DNA from: Pseudoxanthomonas sp. 3HH-4 | GTDB taxonomy: Bacteria > Pseudomonadota > Gammaproteobacteria > Xanthomonadales > Xanthomonadaceae | Direction of reading: 5' to 3' | Length of the DNA stretch: 64,000 bases | NCBI RefSeq assembly: GCF_006716465.1 | Contig: NZ_VFPB01000001.1 | Span: 326,483-390,482, forward strand | Part shown: positions 11,932-20,574 of the stretch, in pieces | Layout of the letters: every line of letters begins with the position of its first letter | Numbering within the stretch: the stretch's first letter is position 1 | Program-made: the position numbers and the translations under genes | Notes under the pieces: generated by a model | What the model saw: only the letters and a program-made list of their open reading frames with translations | Database searches by the model: none | Told to the model about the DNA's origin: nothing

Positions 11932-12496
11932 GCGTCGTCCCCTGCAGGGCAGCGAACGTGGCGTCATCGCGAGCGTCCTGCTGCTGATCGCGCTGCTGGT
12001 GGTGATGGATGTCGTGGGCGACCTGCGCCAGGGTGCTTCCGCCTGGCACGTGGCGCTGGAAATCCTGGCGGCCGGGTTGGCCCTGCTGGGCGCCACGCAT
12101 CTGTTGCGCAGCACGCTGCGCCTGCGCCGCCGGCTGGTGCGGCAGGCGGAAGACCTCAGCCAGGTGCGTGCGCAGGCTGCAGCCTGGCAGCAGCAGGCGC
12201 GACGCCACGTGGAAGGCTTGTCGCACTCGATCGACGTGCAGCTGGATGGATGGCGCCTTTCGCCGGCCGAGAAGGAGGTCTCCTTCCTGCTGCTGAAAGG
12301 CCTGGGACTCCGCGAGATCGCGGATCTGCGCGGGACCCACGAAAAAACGGTGCGCGCGCAGTCGGCGTCGATCTACGCGAAGGCGGGATTGGCCGGGCGC
12401 TCGGAACTGGCGGCGTTCTTCCTGGAAGACCTGCTCGTACCACGCACTGCGGCGGATGCCGAGATCAGCCTGCCCGCAGGGCAGCCAGCACCATGA
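11915..12496 (+). CDS. Membrane-anchored LuxR-type HTH transcriptional regulator
   Basis: A 193-residue protein with two membrane helices (about 16-35 and 46-66), a heptad-like helical linker (70-105, rich in Arg/Gln) and a C-terminal GerE/LuxR helix-turn-helix (about 112-172). The HTH shows LSPAEKEVSFLLLKGL, REIADLRGTHEKTVRAQSASIYAKAGL and GRSELAAFF. No receiver or autoinducer domain is present, so any signal must come from the membrane part or a partner. The ATG at 11915, with GAGG and AGGAG upstream, overlaps the cytochrome b 3' end and suggests coupled expression. A start at 11855 is possible. Confidence 0.8.
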   Translation: MSPTVERRPLQGSERGVIASVLLLIALLVVMDVVGDLRQGASAWHVALEILAAGLALLGATHLLRSTLRLRRRLVRQAEDLSQVRAQAAAWQQQARRHVEGLSHSIDVQLDGWRLSPAEKEVSFLLLKGLGLREIADLRGTHEKTVRAQSASIYAKAGLAGRSELAAFFLEDLLVPRTAADAEISLPAGQPAP

Positions 12497-12857
12497 GCCC
12501 CACGGCGCACAGCATGCCCACCAGCCACGAGAGGCTCCGCAGCGTGTGCTTGTCGGTGAGGTAGAACACGCCATGCAGCACGCGCGCGACGACGAAGCCG
12601 ATGGCCAGCTGCGTGACGGTGTCCACCGGCACGTCGGCCAGCTGCGCCATCAGCACGCCGGCCACGAAGGCCGGGAACGCTTCGAAGCCGTTGAGGTGCG
12701 CAGCGTTGGCGCGCTGCACCTTGTAGTTGCCTTCCTGCTTGGCGATCCAGGCGCGCGGGTTGCGGTTGTTGTAGCGATCGCCCGAGCGCTTGGCGATGAA
12801 GACCCACAGATACGGCAGCAAGGCGGTGACCAGGATGCACCAGTAAGCGATGGACAT
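12465..12857 (-). CDS. MAPEG-family membrane protein
   Basis: A 130-residue protein with four membrane helices and the MAPEG pattern: N-terminal YWCILVTALLPYLWVF, then RAWIAKQEG, AHLNGFEAFPAFVAGV and ARVLHGVFYLTDK. Eukaryotic members make glutathione- and eicosanoid-linked products; bacterial members are poorly characterised, so the reaction is unknown. Its last 32 bases overlap, in convergent orientation, the end of the LuxR-type gene. The start has a clean GGAGG-like site (ggatggag region) just upstream. Confidence 0.87.
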   Translation of the reverse strand: MSIAYWCILVTALLPYLWVFIAKRSGDRYNNRNPRAWIAKQEGNYKVQRANAAHLNGFEAFPAFVAGVLMAQLADVPVDTVTQLAIGFVVARVLHGVFYLTDKHTLRSLSWLVGMLCAVGLMVLAALRAG

Positions 12858-12918
12858 GACGTTTCCCTCCGAGGATGGCGCAGGGTAGTGGGTACGGCGG
12901 AGGGGCGTCCATGGGCGG

Positions 12919-13106
12919 TTGCCCTCTCCCTGCGCAGCGGGGAGAGGGTGCCGAAGGCGGGTGAGGGGCGAACGGAGGCATCATCTTGGATCTGCGCGCT
13001 CGCATTGCCGAGTTCGACGATGGCGGAGAGACATCGCACGGAACATCACCGCGCTCGCCCCTCATCCGCCCTTCCGGGCACCTTCTCCCCGCAGGCGGGG
13101 AGAAGG
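12919..13106. repeat. Inverted pair of ~50-bp intergenic repeats
   Basis: The 301-base gap between the MAPEG and M28 genes holds two inverted copies of one element. The copy at 12919-12970 reads CCCTCTCCC..GGGGAGAGGG followed by TGCCGAAGGCGGGTGAGGGGCG; the reverse-complement copy is at about 13052-13106. Each copy contains its own small hairpin, and the pair can form a long stem around an ~80-base loop. I see no gene in this gap. Confidence 0.75.
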
Positions 13107-13133
13107 AACAAAAACGGCGCCTTTCGGCGCCGT
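13107..13133 (-). terminator. Rho-independent terminator of the M28 peptidase gene
   Basis: Read on the minus strand, an 8-bp stem ACGGCGCC / GGCGCCGT with a GAAA loop is followed by TTTTTG. It begins about 26 bases after the M28 stop codon. Confidence 0.85.
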
Positions 13134-13158
13134 CTTCGTATCGCTGGGTGCAGCCGGC

Positions 13159-14856
13159 TTACGGCTTCGCCGGTTCCGCCTTCATCATCGTGTCGCGCGC
13201 GGCCTTGAAGGGGTTGCCTTCATACCAGTTCGGCCATGTGTCGGCGACAGCGAGGTCCTTGCCCACGCCGTACAGCGCCTGCAGGTCCTGCACCACGCCG
13301 TCCAGCTTCCAGCCTGCGTGCACCTCGTCGCTGGCCTGGTGGTAGCGCTTGGCGTATTCCTCGCTGGCCGCCTTGCCGGCCTCCACACCGCCTTCCAGTA
13401 GGTCGTTGCCGCCCTTGGCGTACAGCGCCGGCACGCCGGCCTTGGCGAAGTTGAAGTGGTCGCTGCGGAAGTAGTAGCCGCCGGCCGGGTTGCCTTCCTC
13501 GGCGAGCACGCGGCCCTGCTGGTCGGCGTAGACCTTCAGCATGTCTTCCAGCTGCGAGTTGCCCTTGCCCGTGACGACGAAGTCGCGCGACTTGCCGCCC
13601 ACGCTCATGGCATCGAGGTTGATCACGCCGGCGATCTTGTCGAGCGGGAAGGTCGGATGGGCGACGTAGTACTTGGAACCCAACAGCCCGGATTCCTCCA
13701 GCGTCACCGCCACGAACACCACCGAACGCGCAGGCTTCGGCTCCTGGTGAGCGAACGCCTCGGCAATCTCCAGGATGCCGGCCACGCCGGTCGCGTTGTC
13801 GACGGCGCCGTTGTAGATGTTGTCGCCTTCCTCACCCTCGTGCTTGCCCAGGTGGTCCCAGTGCGCCATGTACAGCACGGCCTCGTCGGGCTTGCTGCTG
13901 CCCGGCAGTACGCCGATCACGTTGCGCGACGTCTTCTCGGTGATGGTACTGGTCAAAGAGGCGGAGGCCTTGGCCTTCAGCGGCACGGGCTTGAAGCCAC
14001 GCTTGCCGGCGCTGGCGTAGGCCGCGTCGAGGTCGAGGCCGGCATCGGCGAACAGCTGTTTGGCGGCGTCGGCGCTCAACCAGCCCTGCATCGGGATGCG
14101 CTTTTCCGGATCGTCCTTGGCGGGCAGGTCGTACTGCGGGCCGGCCCAGGAGTTCTTCACCACGTCCCAACCATAGCTGGCACCCGGGGTGTCGTGCACG
14201 ATCAGGGCCGCGGCGGCGCCCTTGCGCGCGGCTTCCTCGAACTTGTACGTCCAGCGGCCGTAGTAGGTCATGCGGTTGCCGCCGAACAGCGTCTCGTCCT
14301 TGGCGTGGAAGCCCGGATCGTTGACGAACATCACCACCGTCTTGCCGGTCCAGTCCTGGCCGGCGTAGTCGTTCCACTTCTGTTCCGGCGCATCCACGCC
14401 ATAGCCGACGAACACCAGTTCGCTGGCGTCCAGCTTGACCTGGGTCTCGCCGGTGCGGGTGCCGATGACGTAATCGGTGCCGAACTTGAGGTCGCGCGTG
14501 CCGGCGGACGTGGTCAGCGACAGCGTGGTCGCGGCCTCGTCGGCGGTGGTCTCCACCATCGGCACGTCCTGGAAATAGCTGCCGTTGTTGCCCGGCTGCA
14601 GGCCGATGCGCTTCATCTGCGCTTCGAGGTAGGCGGTGGTCTTTTCTTCGCCAACCGAGCCGGGCGCGCGGCCTTCGAACTCATCCGACGCCAGCGCGTT
14701 CACCATGTCGGCGAAGTCGCCCTCGGTGATGTCGGCGGTAAAGGTGTGCGCCGCAGCGGGCGGCGTGGTGGCTTCTGGCGCGGGGGCCTCGGCTTCGCGC
14801 TTGCATGCCGTCAGTGCGGCGGAAGCGGCAAGCAGCAGCATCAACTTGCGGGACAT
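13159..14856 (-). CDS. M28-family zinc aminopeptidase lipoprotein
   Basis: A 565-residue protein with a lipoprotein signal (MSRKLMLLLAASAALTAC, lipobox LTAC, cysteine 18). A PA-domain insertion lies around residues 140-300. The M28 dinuclear-zinc ligands are visible: His/Asp in MAHWDHLG, Asp in NGAVDNATGV, Glu-Glu in TLEESGLLG, Asp in INLDAM and His in YFRSDHFNF. Such enzymes remove N-terminal residues from peptides in the periplasm or outer membrane. It has its own terminator downstream. Substrate preference is not readable. Confidence 0.93.
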   Translation of the reverse strand: MSRKLMLLLAASAALTACKREAEAPAPEATTPPAAAHTFTADITEGDFADMVNALASDEFEGRAPGSVGEEKTTAYLEAQMKRIGLQPGNNGSYFQDVPMVETTADEAATTLSLTTSAGTRDLKFGTDYVIGTRTGETQVKLDASELVFVGYGVDAPEQKWNDYAGQDWTGKTVVMFVNDPGFHAKDETLFGGNRMTYYGRWTYKFEEAARKGAAAALIVHDTPGASYGWDVVKNSWAGPQYDLPAKDDPEKRIPMQGWLSADAAKQLFADAGLDLDAAYASAGKRGFKPVPLKAKASASLTSTITEKTSRNVIGVLPGSSKPDEAVLYMAHWDHLGKHEGEEGDNIYNGAVDNATGVAGILEIAEAFAHQEPKPARSVVFVAVTLEESGLLGSKYYVAHPTFPLDKIAGVINLDAMSVGGKSRDFVVTGKGNSQLEDMLKVYADQQGRVLAEEGNPAGGYYFRSDHFNFAKAGVPALYAKGGNDLLEGGVEAGKAASEEYAKRYHQASDEVHAGWKLDGVVQDLQALYGVGKDLAVADTWPNWYEGNPFKAARDTMMKAEPAKP

Positions 14857-14938
14857 CGGGATTCCTCAACGAAAGGAATCCCGATTCTAGCGGGAATGGC
14901 CGGGCGGGACCTGTGCCGCGTCCCGCCTTTCGCCGGAC

Positions 14939-15604
14939 TCACTCCGTGGGTGCAGTGTCGGTGCTGTACGGCTTGGCGGTAGCGCCAGTGACGGGGCCGA
15001 TCTTGGCGCTGGTGTGCACGTACAGCACCACCTCGCGCTCGAACACCAGCGGACCTTCGACCACCGCGTTCGGCCCGATGATGATGCGCGGGTCGCGCTT
15101 GGGCTTCAGCGAGAAGTTGACGCCGCGCGGCTTCTCCACCTTGAGCCCGCCCTTGACGTGCGAACCGACGCCGACGGTGATGTCGCCGGTGACGGTCTCG
15201 ATGCTGCCCGTCAGCTGCGTGGCGACCAGTCCGATGGCGCCATTGACGGTGGAAACATTGCCGCCCACGGTGGTGCCGCGGTCGGTGAAAATGCTGCCGT
15301 TGACGGTCTCGATGTCGCTGCGAACCTGTACGTCTTTGCCGACCCGGATGGAGCCGTTCACGGTTTCCAGCGATTCCACGCGTGCCTTCTCGCCCGCGTT
15401 GATGCTGCCGTTCACCGTGCTGGCGTCCTCGGCGATGGCGCCGTCGGCGATGCGGATGCTGCCATTGACGGTTTCGAGGTCGGCATAGGTCTGACCGGCC
15501 TCGGCGGTGACGCTGCCGTTCACCTTGGAGATCTCCTGCTGTGCCAGCGCGGGCGTGGCAGCCAGGGCCAAGGTCAGCAGCAGGATGGTGCGGGTACGGG
15601 TCAT
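14939..15604 (-). CDS. Exported repeat protein with seven TVNGSI-type repeats
   Basis: A 221-residue protein with a signal peptide ([21 protein letters not shown]). From residue ~25 to ~150, seven units of about 18-20 residues each carry VNGSI (KVNGSV, four TVNGSI, TVNGAI, TVTGDI). This regular spacing predicts a stacked beta-helix or beta-solenoid, as in bactofilin-like or DUF4097-like proteins. After the repeats comes a polar C-terminal domain with [23 protein letters not shown]. No catalytic motif is visible. Likely a periplasmic structural or adhesive protein (inference). It diverges from gpmI. Confidence 0.75.
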   Translation of the reverse strand: MTRTRTILLLTLALAATPALAQQEISKVNGSVTAEAGQTYADLETVNGSIRIADGAIAEDASTVNGSINAGEKARVESLETVNGSIRVGKDVQVRSDIETVNGSIFTDRGTTVGGNVSTVNGAIGLVATQLTGSIETVTGDITVGVGSHVKGGLKVEKPRGVNFSLKPKRDPRIIIGPNAVVEGPLVFEREVVLYVHTSAKIGPVTGATAKPYSTDTAPTE

Positions 15605-15772
15605 GGGGTCATCCTTCGGGTGGTGTTGATGACTGTGATGCGCACGGGCAGGGAAAGGTTTAGGCCGGCCGTCATCGGGGATGCCATGGCACCATGCTTC
15701 GCTACAATCGTCACCTGCCTGAAGTCACTGGAAACCCCCGCCGTGTCCGCATCCCCCGTGCCCGTAGACAAT

Positions 15773-17320
15773 ATGGTCGTGAAGCGTCCCAAGCCCGTCG
15801 TGCTGCTGATCCTGGATGGCTGGGGGCACCGTGAGGATCCCGCCGACAACGCGCTGGCGCAGGCCACGCTGCCGAACTGGCACCGCCTGCTGGCCAGCGC
15901 GCCGCATACACTGATCCACACCGAAGGTCGCCATGTAGGCCTGCCCGACGGGCAGATGGGCAATTCGGAAGTGGGCCACATGAACCTTGGCGCGGGCCGC
16001 ATCGTCTACCAGGACCTGACCCGCATCGATGCCGCCATCGAAGACGGCAGCTTCTTCGCCAATGCCGAACTCGTCGCCGCCTGCGAAGCGGCCAAGGCCG
16101 ACGGCAAGACCCTGCACGTGTTCGGCCTGCTGTCGCCGGGCGGCGTGCACAGCCATGAGCTTCACATCTTCGCGATGTTGGACCTGGCCAAGCGCCGGGG
16201 CGTGCCGCGTGTCGCGGTGCACGCCTTCCTGGATGGCCGCGACACGCCGCCGAAGTCCGCCGAACCCAGCCTGCGCGCGCTGCAGGACCTGTGCGCGAAG
16301 CTCGGCAACGCGCACATCGCCTCGGTCAGTGGCCGCTACTACGCGATGGACCGCGACAAGCGCTGGGACCGCGTGCGTCTGGCGTGGGACGCGATGGTGG
16401 AAGCCCGCAGCGATCACCATGCCGCTAGCGGCGTGGAGGCGCTGGAAACGGCGTATGCGCGTGGCGAGAACGATGAATTCGTGCTGCCCACCGTGATCGA
16501 CGGCGCCCGGCCGATGGCCGATGGCGACGCGGTGGTATTCATGAATTTCCGCGCCGATCGCGCGCGCCAGCTGACGGCGGCGTTTGTGTCGCCGGCGTTC
16601 GACGGCTTCGACGTGCGCAAGCCGGCGTTGGCCCGCTTCGTCTGCCTGACCGAATACGATGCCAAGCTTCCCGCGCCGGTGGCGTTCGCGCCGGACGACC
16701 TGCGCCAGACCTTCGGCGAACTGCTGGCGGATGCCGGCCTGACCCAGCTGCGCATCGCCGAGACAGAGAAGTACGCGCACGTGACGTTCTTCTTCAGCGG
16801 TGGCCGCGAGGATGTGTTCGAAGGCGAGGAGCGCATCCTGATCCCCAGCCCGAAAGTGGCCACCTACGACCTGCAGCCTGAAATGAGTTGCCCCGAATTG
16901 ACCGCGAAGCTGGTGGAGGCGATCGGCTCCGGTCGCTTCGACGCCATCATCTGCAACATCGCCAATCCCGACATGGTCGGCCACAGCGGTGATCTGCAGG
17001 CCGCCATCCTCGCGGCGCAGGCGGTTGATGTGGCCATCGGCGAAGTGGATGCCGCCGTGCGCAAGGCCGGCGGTGCGCTGCTCATCACCGCCGACCACGG
17101 CAACCTGGAAATGATGCGCGATCCGGCCACCGGCCAGCCGCACACCGCGCATACGGTCGGCCCGGTGCCGCTGGTCCTCGTGTTGCCCGAAAGCGCGGGC
17201 CAGCGTGCGGTGAAGTTGCGCAGCGGGGGCGCGTTGCGCGACGTGGCGCCAACGCTGCTGGACCTGCTGGGTCTTCCGCAGCCGGCCGACATGAGCGGCC
17301 GCAGCCTGATCGACGCCTGA
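15773..17320 (+). CDS. gpmI: GpmI, cofactor-independent phosphoglycerate mutase
   Basis: A 515-residue protein of normal family length that interconverts 3- and 2-phosphoglycerate using two Mn ions. Diagnostic motifs are LILDGWG (metal Asp 15), the phosphoserine site [16 protein letters not shown] (Ser 65), [16 protein letters not shown] and TADHGN near the C-terminus. The ATG at 15773 gives the standard N-terminus; a GTG at 15743 would add ten residues. A TACAAT box at 15713-15718 argues against starts further upstream. It overlaps envC by one base. Confidence 0.96.
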   Translation: MVVKRPKPVVLLILDGWGHREDPADNALAQATLPNWHRLLASAPHTLIHTEGRHVGLPDGQMGNSEVGHMNLGAGRIVYQDLTRIDAAIEDGSFFANAELVAACEAAKADGKTLHVFGLLSPGGVHSHELHIFAMLDLAKRRGVPRVAVHAFLDGRDTPPKSAEPSLRALQDLCAKLGNAHIASVSGRYYAMDRDKRWDRVRLAWDAMVEARSDHHAASGVEALETAYARGENDEFVLPTVIDGARPMADGDAVVFMNFRADRARQLTAAFVSPAFDGFDVRKPALARFVCLTEYDAKLPAPVAFAPDDLRQTFGELLADAGLTQLRIAETEKYAHVTFFFSGGREDVFEGEERILIPSPKVATYDLQPEMSCPELTAKLVEAIGSGRFDAIICNIANPDMVGHSGDLQAAILAAQAVDVAIGEVDAAVRKAGGALLITADHGNLEMMRDPATGQPHTAHTVGPVPLVLVLPESAGQRAVKLRSGGALRDVAPTLLDLLGLPQPADMSGRSLIDA

Positions 17321-18576
17321 TGCCCAGCCGCGCGCGCACTGCGTTCACCGCGCTCCTGCTCGCCGGCCTGGCCGTCGCGGCGGTTGCGCTGGCGCAGAAT
17401 CCACGCGAGACCGAGCGCAAGCTGGAGCGCGTGCGCAGCGAGCTGAAGTCGATCGCGCAGGAGCGACGCAAACTGGAAGGGGAGCGCGGCACGGCGTCCC
17501 GCCAACTGCGCGATGCGGATGAGCAGGTCGGCCGCACGACGCGGTCGCTTTCCGAGACCGAAGCGGCACTGCGCCGCGAGGCCGTCGCGCTGCAGGAGCT
17601 GCAACTGAAGCGCGATGCCATGCAGGCGCAACAGGCATCGCAGCGGCAGCAACTGACAGCGCTGGTGCGTGCGGCCTACCAGCAGGGCGACGATGCACCG
17701 TTGAAGGTGCTGCTTTCGCAGGAGCGCGTGGCCGACGCGAACCGCTTGCTGGCCTACCATCGTTACGTGCAGCGCGACCAGGCGCGACGCATCGCGACAT
17801 TGAACGCCGAGCTGGAAGCGCTGGGCCAGGTGGAGCGCGACATCGTGGCCCGTCGCACCGAACTGGACACCGCGCGGGCGAGGCAGCGCGATCAGGTTGC
17901 GCAACTGGAGAAGGCCCGCAGGACGCGCGCTGGGCTGGTCGCGGACCTGGACGAGCGATACCAGGATCGTGCGGCGAAGGAGAAGGCGCTGGGCCAGGAT
18001 GCGCGTTCGCTGCAACGCCTGCTGGACAACCTGCGCGCCGCCGCCGCGCGTGCCGAGGCCGAACGTCGTGCCGCCGCCCGCCGCGAGGCCGCCGCCGCAG
18101 CGGCACAGCAGCGCGAAAGTGCGGGCAGCGCATCCCGCGGCACGCGGACCACGCCTGCACCGCGTCCGGCGGTGGCTTCCGCACCTCCGCTGAAAGTGGG
18201 CGGTCTGGGCTGGCCGGTATCGGGCAGCCTGTTGGCGCGCTACGGCGGGCGGCTGCCCGACGGCCGCGCCAGTACCGGAGTACTGATCGGTGCGCCCTCG
18301 GGCACGCCAGTCACGGCAGTGGCGGACGGCACGGTGGTGTTTTCCGAATGGATGACGGGGTACGGCCTGATCCTGATCCTCGATCACGGCAACGGCTACA
18401 TGAGTCTGTACGCGCACAACGACAGCCTGCTGAAGGACAGCGGCGACCGGGTCAAGCGCGGTGATGCGGTCGCGCGCGTCGGCACGTCGGGTGGACAGGG
18501 CCAGGCCGCGCTGTACTTCGAGCTGCGTCGCAACGGCCAGCCAGTCGACCCGGCATCGTGGCTGCAGCGGCGATGA
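17320..18576 (+). CDS. envC: EnvC-like murein hydrolase activator (coiled coil + degenerate M23 domain)
   Basis: A 418-residue protein with a signal peptide, a long coiled coil (about residues 27-265), an Ala/Arg-rich linker and a C-terminal LytM/M23 domain (about 290-415). The M23 domain lacks the zinc ligands: where active enzymes have HxGxD this one has ASTGVLIGAPSGTPV, and the C-terminal HxH is ALYFELR. The same losses occur in E. coli EnvC, which activates amidases during division rather than cutting itself. Its ATG overlaps the gpmI stop, the gpmI-envC-ctpA order known in other gammaproteobacteria. Confidence 0.9.
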   Translation: MPSRARTAFTALLLAGLAVAAVALAQNPRETERKLERVRSELKSIAQERRKLEGERGTASRQLRDADEQVGRTTRSLSETEAALRREAVALQELQLKRDAMQAQQASQRQQLTALVRAAYQQGDDAPLKVLLSQERVADANRLLAYHRYVQRDQARRIATLNAELEALGQVERDIVARRTELDTARARQRDQVAQLEKARRTRAGLVADLDERYQDRAAKEKALGQDARSLQRLLDNLRAAAARAEAERRAAARREAAAAAAQQRESAGSASRGTRTTPAPRPAVASAPPLKVGGLGWPVSGSLLARYGGRLPDGRASTGVLIGAPSGTPVTAVADGTVVFSEWMTGYGLILILDHGNGYMSLYAHNDSLLKDSGDRVKRGDAVARVGTSGGQGQAALYFELRRNGQPVDPASWLQRR

Positions 18577-18692
18577 ACAGGGCGCCGGGCCCTAACCCGG
18601 CTTGAACAAACAGGCCAAGTGGGTTCGCGCATAATCCGGTGAACTTCGCGTACGTGCGCGAAGTCCCACCTAGCCCCATCTGGAGCGTCTGC

Positions 18693-20042
18693 ATGCCGCT
18701 GCGTCTTTCCCTGGCCACCCTGACCGTCGCCCTGTCCGCCTGCATGCCGGCGTGGGCGCAGCAGCAGGCGCCACTGCCTGAGACGCCGCCGGTGGTCGCG
18801 CCCAGCGACGATCCCGACGCCGCGGAAAACGCGCCGTCGAAGGTGCCGCTGGACGAGATCCGCCGCTACGTGGCGGTGTTCAATGCGGTCAAGGAAGCGT
18901 ATGTCGAACCGGTCGAAGACCGCGAACTGATGCAGTCGGCGATCCGGGGCCTGTTGCTGGACCTAGATCCGCACAGCACGTACTTCGACAAGGAAGATTC
19001 CGACGCCTTCGACGAACAGGCCACCGGCGCCTACGAAGGCATCGGCGTGGAACTGCAGCAGCAGCCCGACCGGACGCTGCTGGTGGTGTCGCCGATCGAC
19101 GACACGCCCGCCGCGAAGGCGGGCATCAAGTCCGGCGACGTCATCACCGCCATCGATGGCAAGCCGATCAGCGCCGAAGACGGCATGGAGCCGTTGCGTG
19201 GCGCGCCGGGTAGCCGGATCGTGCTGACGATCCTGCGCGATGGCACGCCCAAGCCGTTCGACGTGACCCTGGTGCGGGACACCATCCGCATCACCAGCGT
19301 GCGCAGCCGCGTGCTGGAACCTGGCTACGGCTATGTCCGCATCAGCGCCTTCCAGACCGATACCGCGGCCGATTTCCAGAAACAGGTGGACAAGCTGCAG
19401 GAGAACGGAAAGCTGCGGGGACTCGTGCTGGATCTGCGCAGCAATCCGGGTGGACTGCTGCTGGCCGCGGTGCAGGTGGCCGACGACCTCCTCGACAAGG
19501 GCAACATTGTCAGCACCCGCGGACGCATGTCGATCAGCGATTCCAAGTTCGATGCCACACCGGGCGACCGCTTGAACGGCGCGCCCGTGGTGGTGCTGGT
19601 GGACGCCGGCTCGGCCAGCGCGTCTGAAGTGCTGGCCGGCGCGCTGCGCGACAACCAGCGCGCGCGCGTGGTCGGCAGCCGCACCTTCGGCAAGGGCTCG
19701 GTGCAGACGGTGCTGCCGCTCGACAACGGCGATTCGGTCAAGCTGACGACTGCGCGCTATTACACGCCCAGCGGCAAGTCGATCCAAGCCAGCGGCATCG
19801 TGCCCGACGTGGTTGTCAGGCCAGAGCAGGACGCCAAGGCGGGCGCCCTCATCGGGCCGGATGGCCAGCCGTACATCACCGAGGCCACGCTGCCCGGTCA
19901 CCTGCGCGGCGACGAAGAAGGTGCGGCCGGCTACACGCCCGGTGATGTGCTCGACGGTGATGCGCCGATCACGGCGGCGTTGGTCGAACTGAAGAAGGTC
20001 GTCGCGACAGCGCGGGCGCCCTCGAGTCAGCAGCGGCGTTGA
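18693..20042 (+). CDS. ctpA: S41-family C-terminal processing peptidase (CtpA)
   Basis: A 449-residue exported protease with a signal peptide ending near AWAQ. Order of domains: N-terminal helical part (to ~110), PDZ domain (about 112-195) and S41 catalytic core. The catalytic serine lies in GSASASEV (307-313) and the lysine in FGKGSVQ (Lys 334). Ctp enzymes trim or degrade envelope proteins from their C-termini, and in other bacteria regulate peptidoglycan hydrolases, which fits its place after envC. The ATG at 18693 has GGAG upstream. It is 116 bases from envC and may have its own promoter. Confidence 0.94.
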   Translation: MPLRLSLATLTVALSACMPAWAQQQAPLPETPPVVAPSDDPDAAENAPSKVPLDEIRRYVAVFNAVKEAYVEPVEDRELMQSAIRGLLLDLDPHSTYFDKEDSDAFDEQATGAYEGIGVELQQQPDRTLLVVSPIDDTPAAKAGIKSGDVITAIDGKPISAEDGMEPLRGAPGSRIVLTILRDGTPKPFDVTLVRDTIRITSVRSRVLEPGYGYVRISAFQTDTAADFQKQVDKLQENGKLRGLVLDLRSNPGGLLLAAVQVADDLLDKGNIVSTRGRMSISDSKFDATPGDRLNGAPVVVLVDAGSASASEVLAGALRDNQRARVVGSRTFGKGSVQTVLPLDNGDSVKLTTARYYTPSGKSIQASGIVPDVVVRPEQDAKAGALIGPDGQPYITEATLPGHLRGDEEGAAGYTPGDVLDGDAPITAALVELKKVVATARAPSSQQRR

Positions 20043-20052
20043 GCCCTGGCGG

Positions 20053-20080
20053 GTGTGGGAGCGACGTCGGTCGCGCGCCC
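20053..20080. repeat. GAGCGACGT palindromic repeat, single copy
   Basis: GTGTGGGAGCGACGTCGGTCGCGC is a diverged unit of the repeat found in pairs at 37665-38056 and 49884-50030. It lies just after the ctpA stop. Confidence 0.6.
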
Positions 20081-20129
20081 GGAAGCCGGATAGCGGCTGA
20101 CGTTGCTGCCGCAGGCGCGATCAGTTCGC

Positions 20130-20450
20130 CTAGCGCGGCTTCGCCGGCATCGGGAAGGGCGTCACCACCTTTTCGCCGGTGGCCGCATCGCGGATCGCCG
20201 ACTGGCCTTTCCGCTCCACCTCTTCCACCCGGATGATGCTCTGCATCGGCAGGTGCAGGACCTTGGTGTTGCCGAATTCATCGCGCAGGCGCTCCTCGGT
20301 GGGATCCACCACCAGGCCTTCGTGCACGTCGAACACCAGTTCGCCCACCTCGGTGAATCCCCACAGGCCGCTCGCCGTCACCTTGCGTGCGTAGAGCTCG
20401 TAGACCTTGGTGTGGTTGTGGAAGATGACCTTGTAGAGCGTGGTTTTCAT
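20130..20450 (-). CDS. DUF1820 family protein
   Basis: A 106-residue protein starting MKTTLYKVIFHNHTKVYELY, with GFTEVGELVFDVHEGLVVDPTEE and MQSIIRVEEVERKG, matching the conserved pattern of DUF1820, a small cytoplasmic family common in gammaproteobacteria with no known function. The start at 20450 gives the family N-terminus; an open extension to 20489 lacks conserved sequence. It converges with ctpA. Confidence 0.85.
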   Translation of the reverse strand: MKTTLYKVIFHNHTKVYELYARKVTASGLWGFTEVGELVFDVHEGLVVDPTEERLRDEFGNTKVLHLPMQSIIRVEEVERKGQSAIRDAATGEKVVTPFPMPAKPR

Positions 20451-20517
20451 GCAGCGGATTATACGGAGTGCGTTGCATGCGGCTGGCACCCGTCGACAGG
20501 CGGGGCGGGTCCGCTTC

Positions 20518-20550
20518 CGTCACTCCGGCGAAAGGCGGAATGACGACGGG
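20518..20550. repeat. Short inverted repeat (CCGTCACTCCGGCGAAAGGCGGAATGACG)
   Basis: A compact palindrome-like unit in the 124-base gap between the DUF1820 and rhomboid genes. It resembles the unit at 62786-62872 (GTCATTCCGGCGGAAGCCGGAAT). It may also act as a weak terminator for the rhomboid gene. Confidence 0.55.
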
Positions 20551-20574
20551 GATCTTTGACTGCGATAGGTCTTT

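Noticed and set aside
15100-15560. Periodic DNA repeats that resemble a CRISPR array
   Set aside because: The period reflects encoded TVNGSI repeats in a signal-peptide protein; repeats are short and the spacers are coding and not unique.
15014-15772. Extension of gpmI by ~250 residues upstream
   Set aside because: The extra sequence is antisense to the TVNGSI repeat gene and resembles no mutase; GpmI normally starts near the LILDGWG strand.
18602-18635. Promoter before ctpA (TTGAAC and CATAAT)
   Set aside because: The spacing is about 22 bases, too long for a normal sigma-70 promoter, so it is not listed as a feature.
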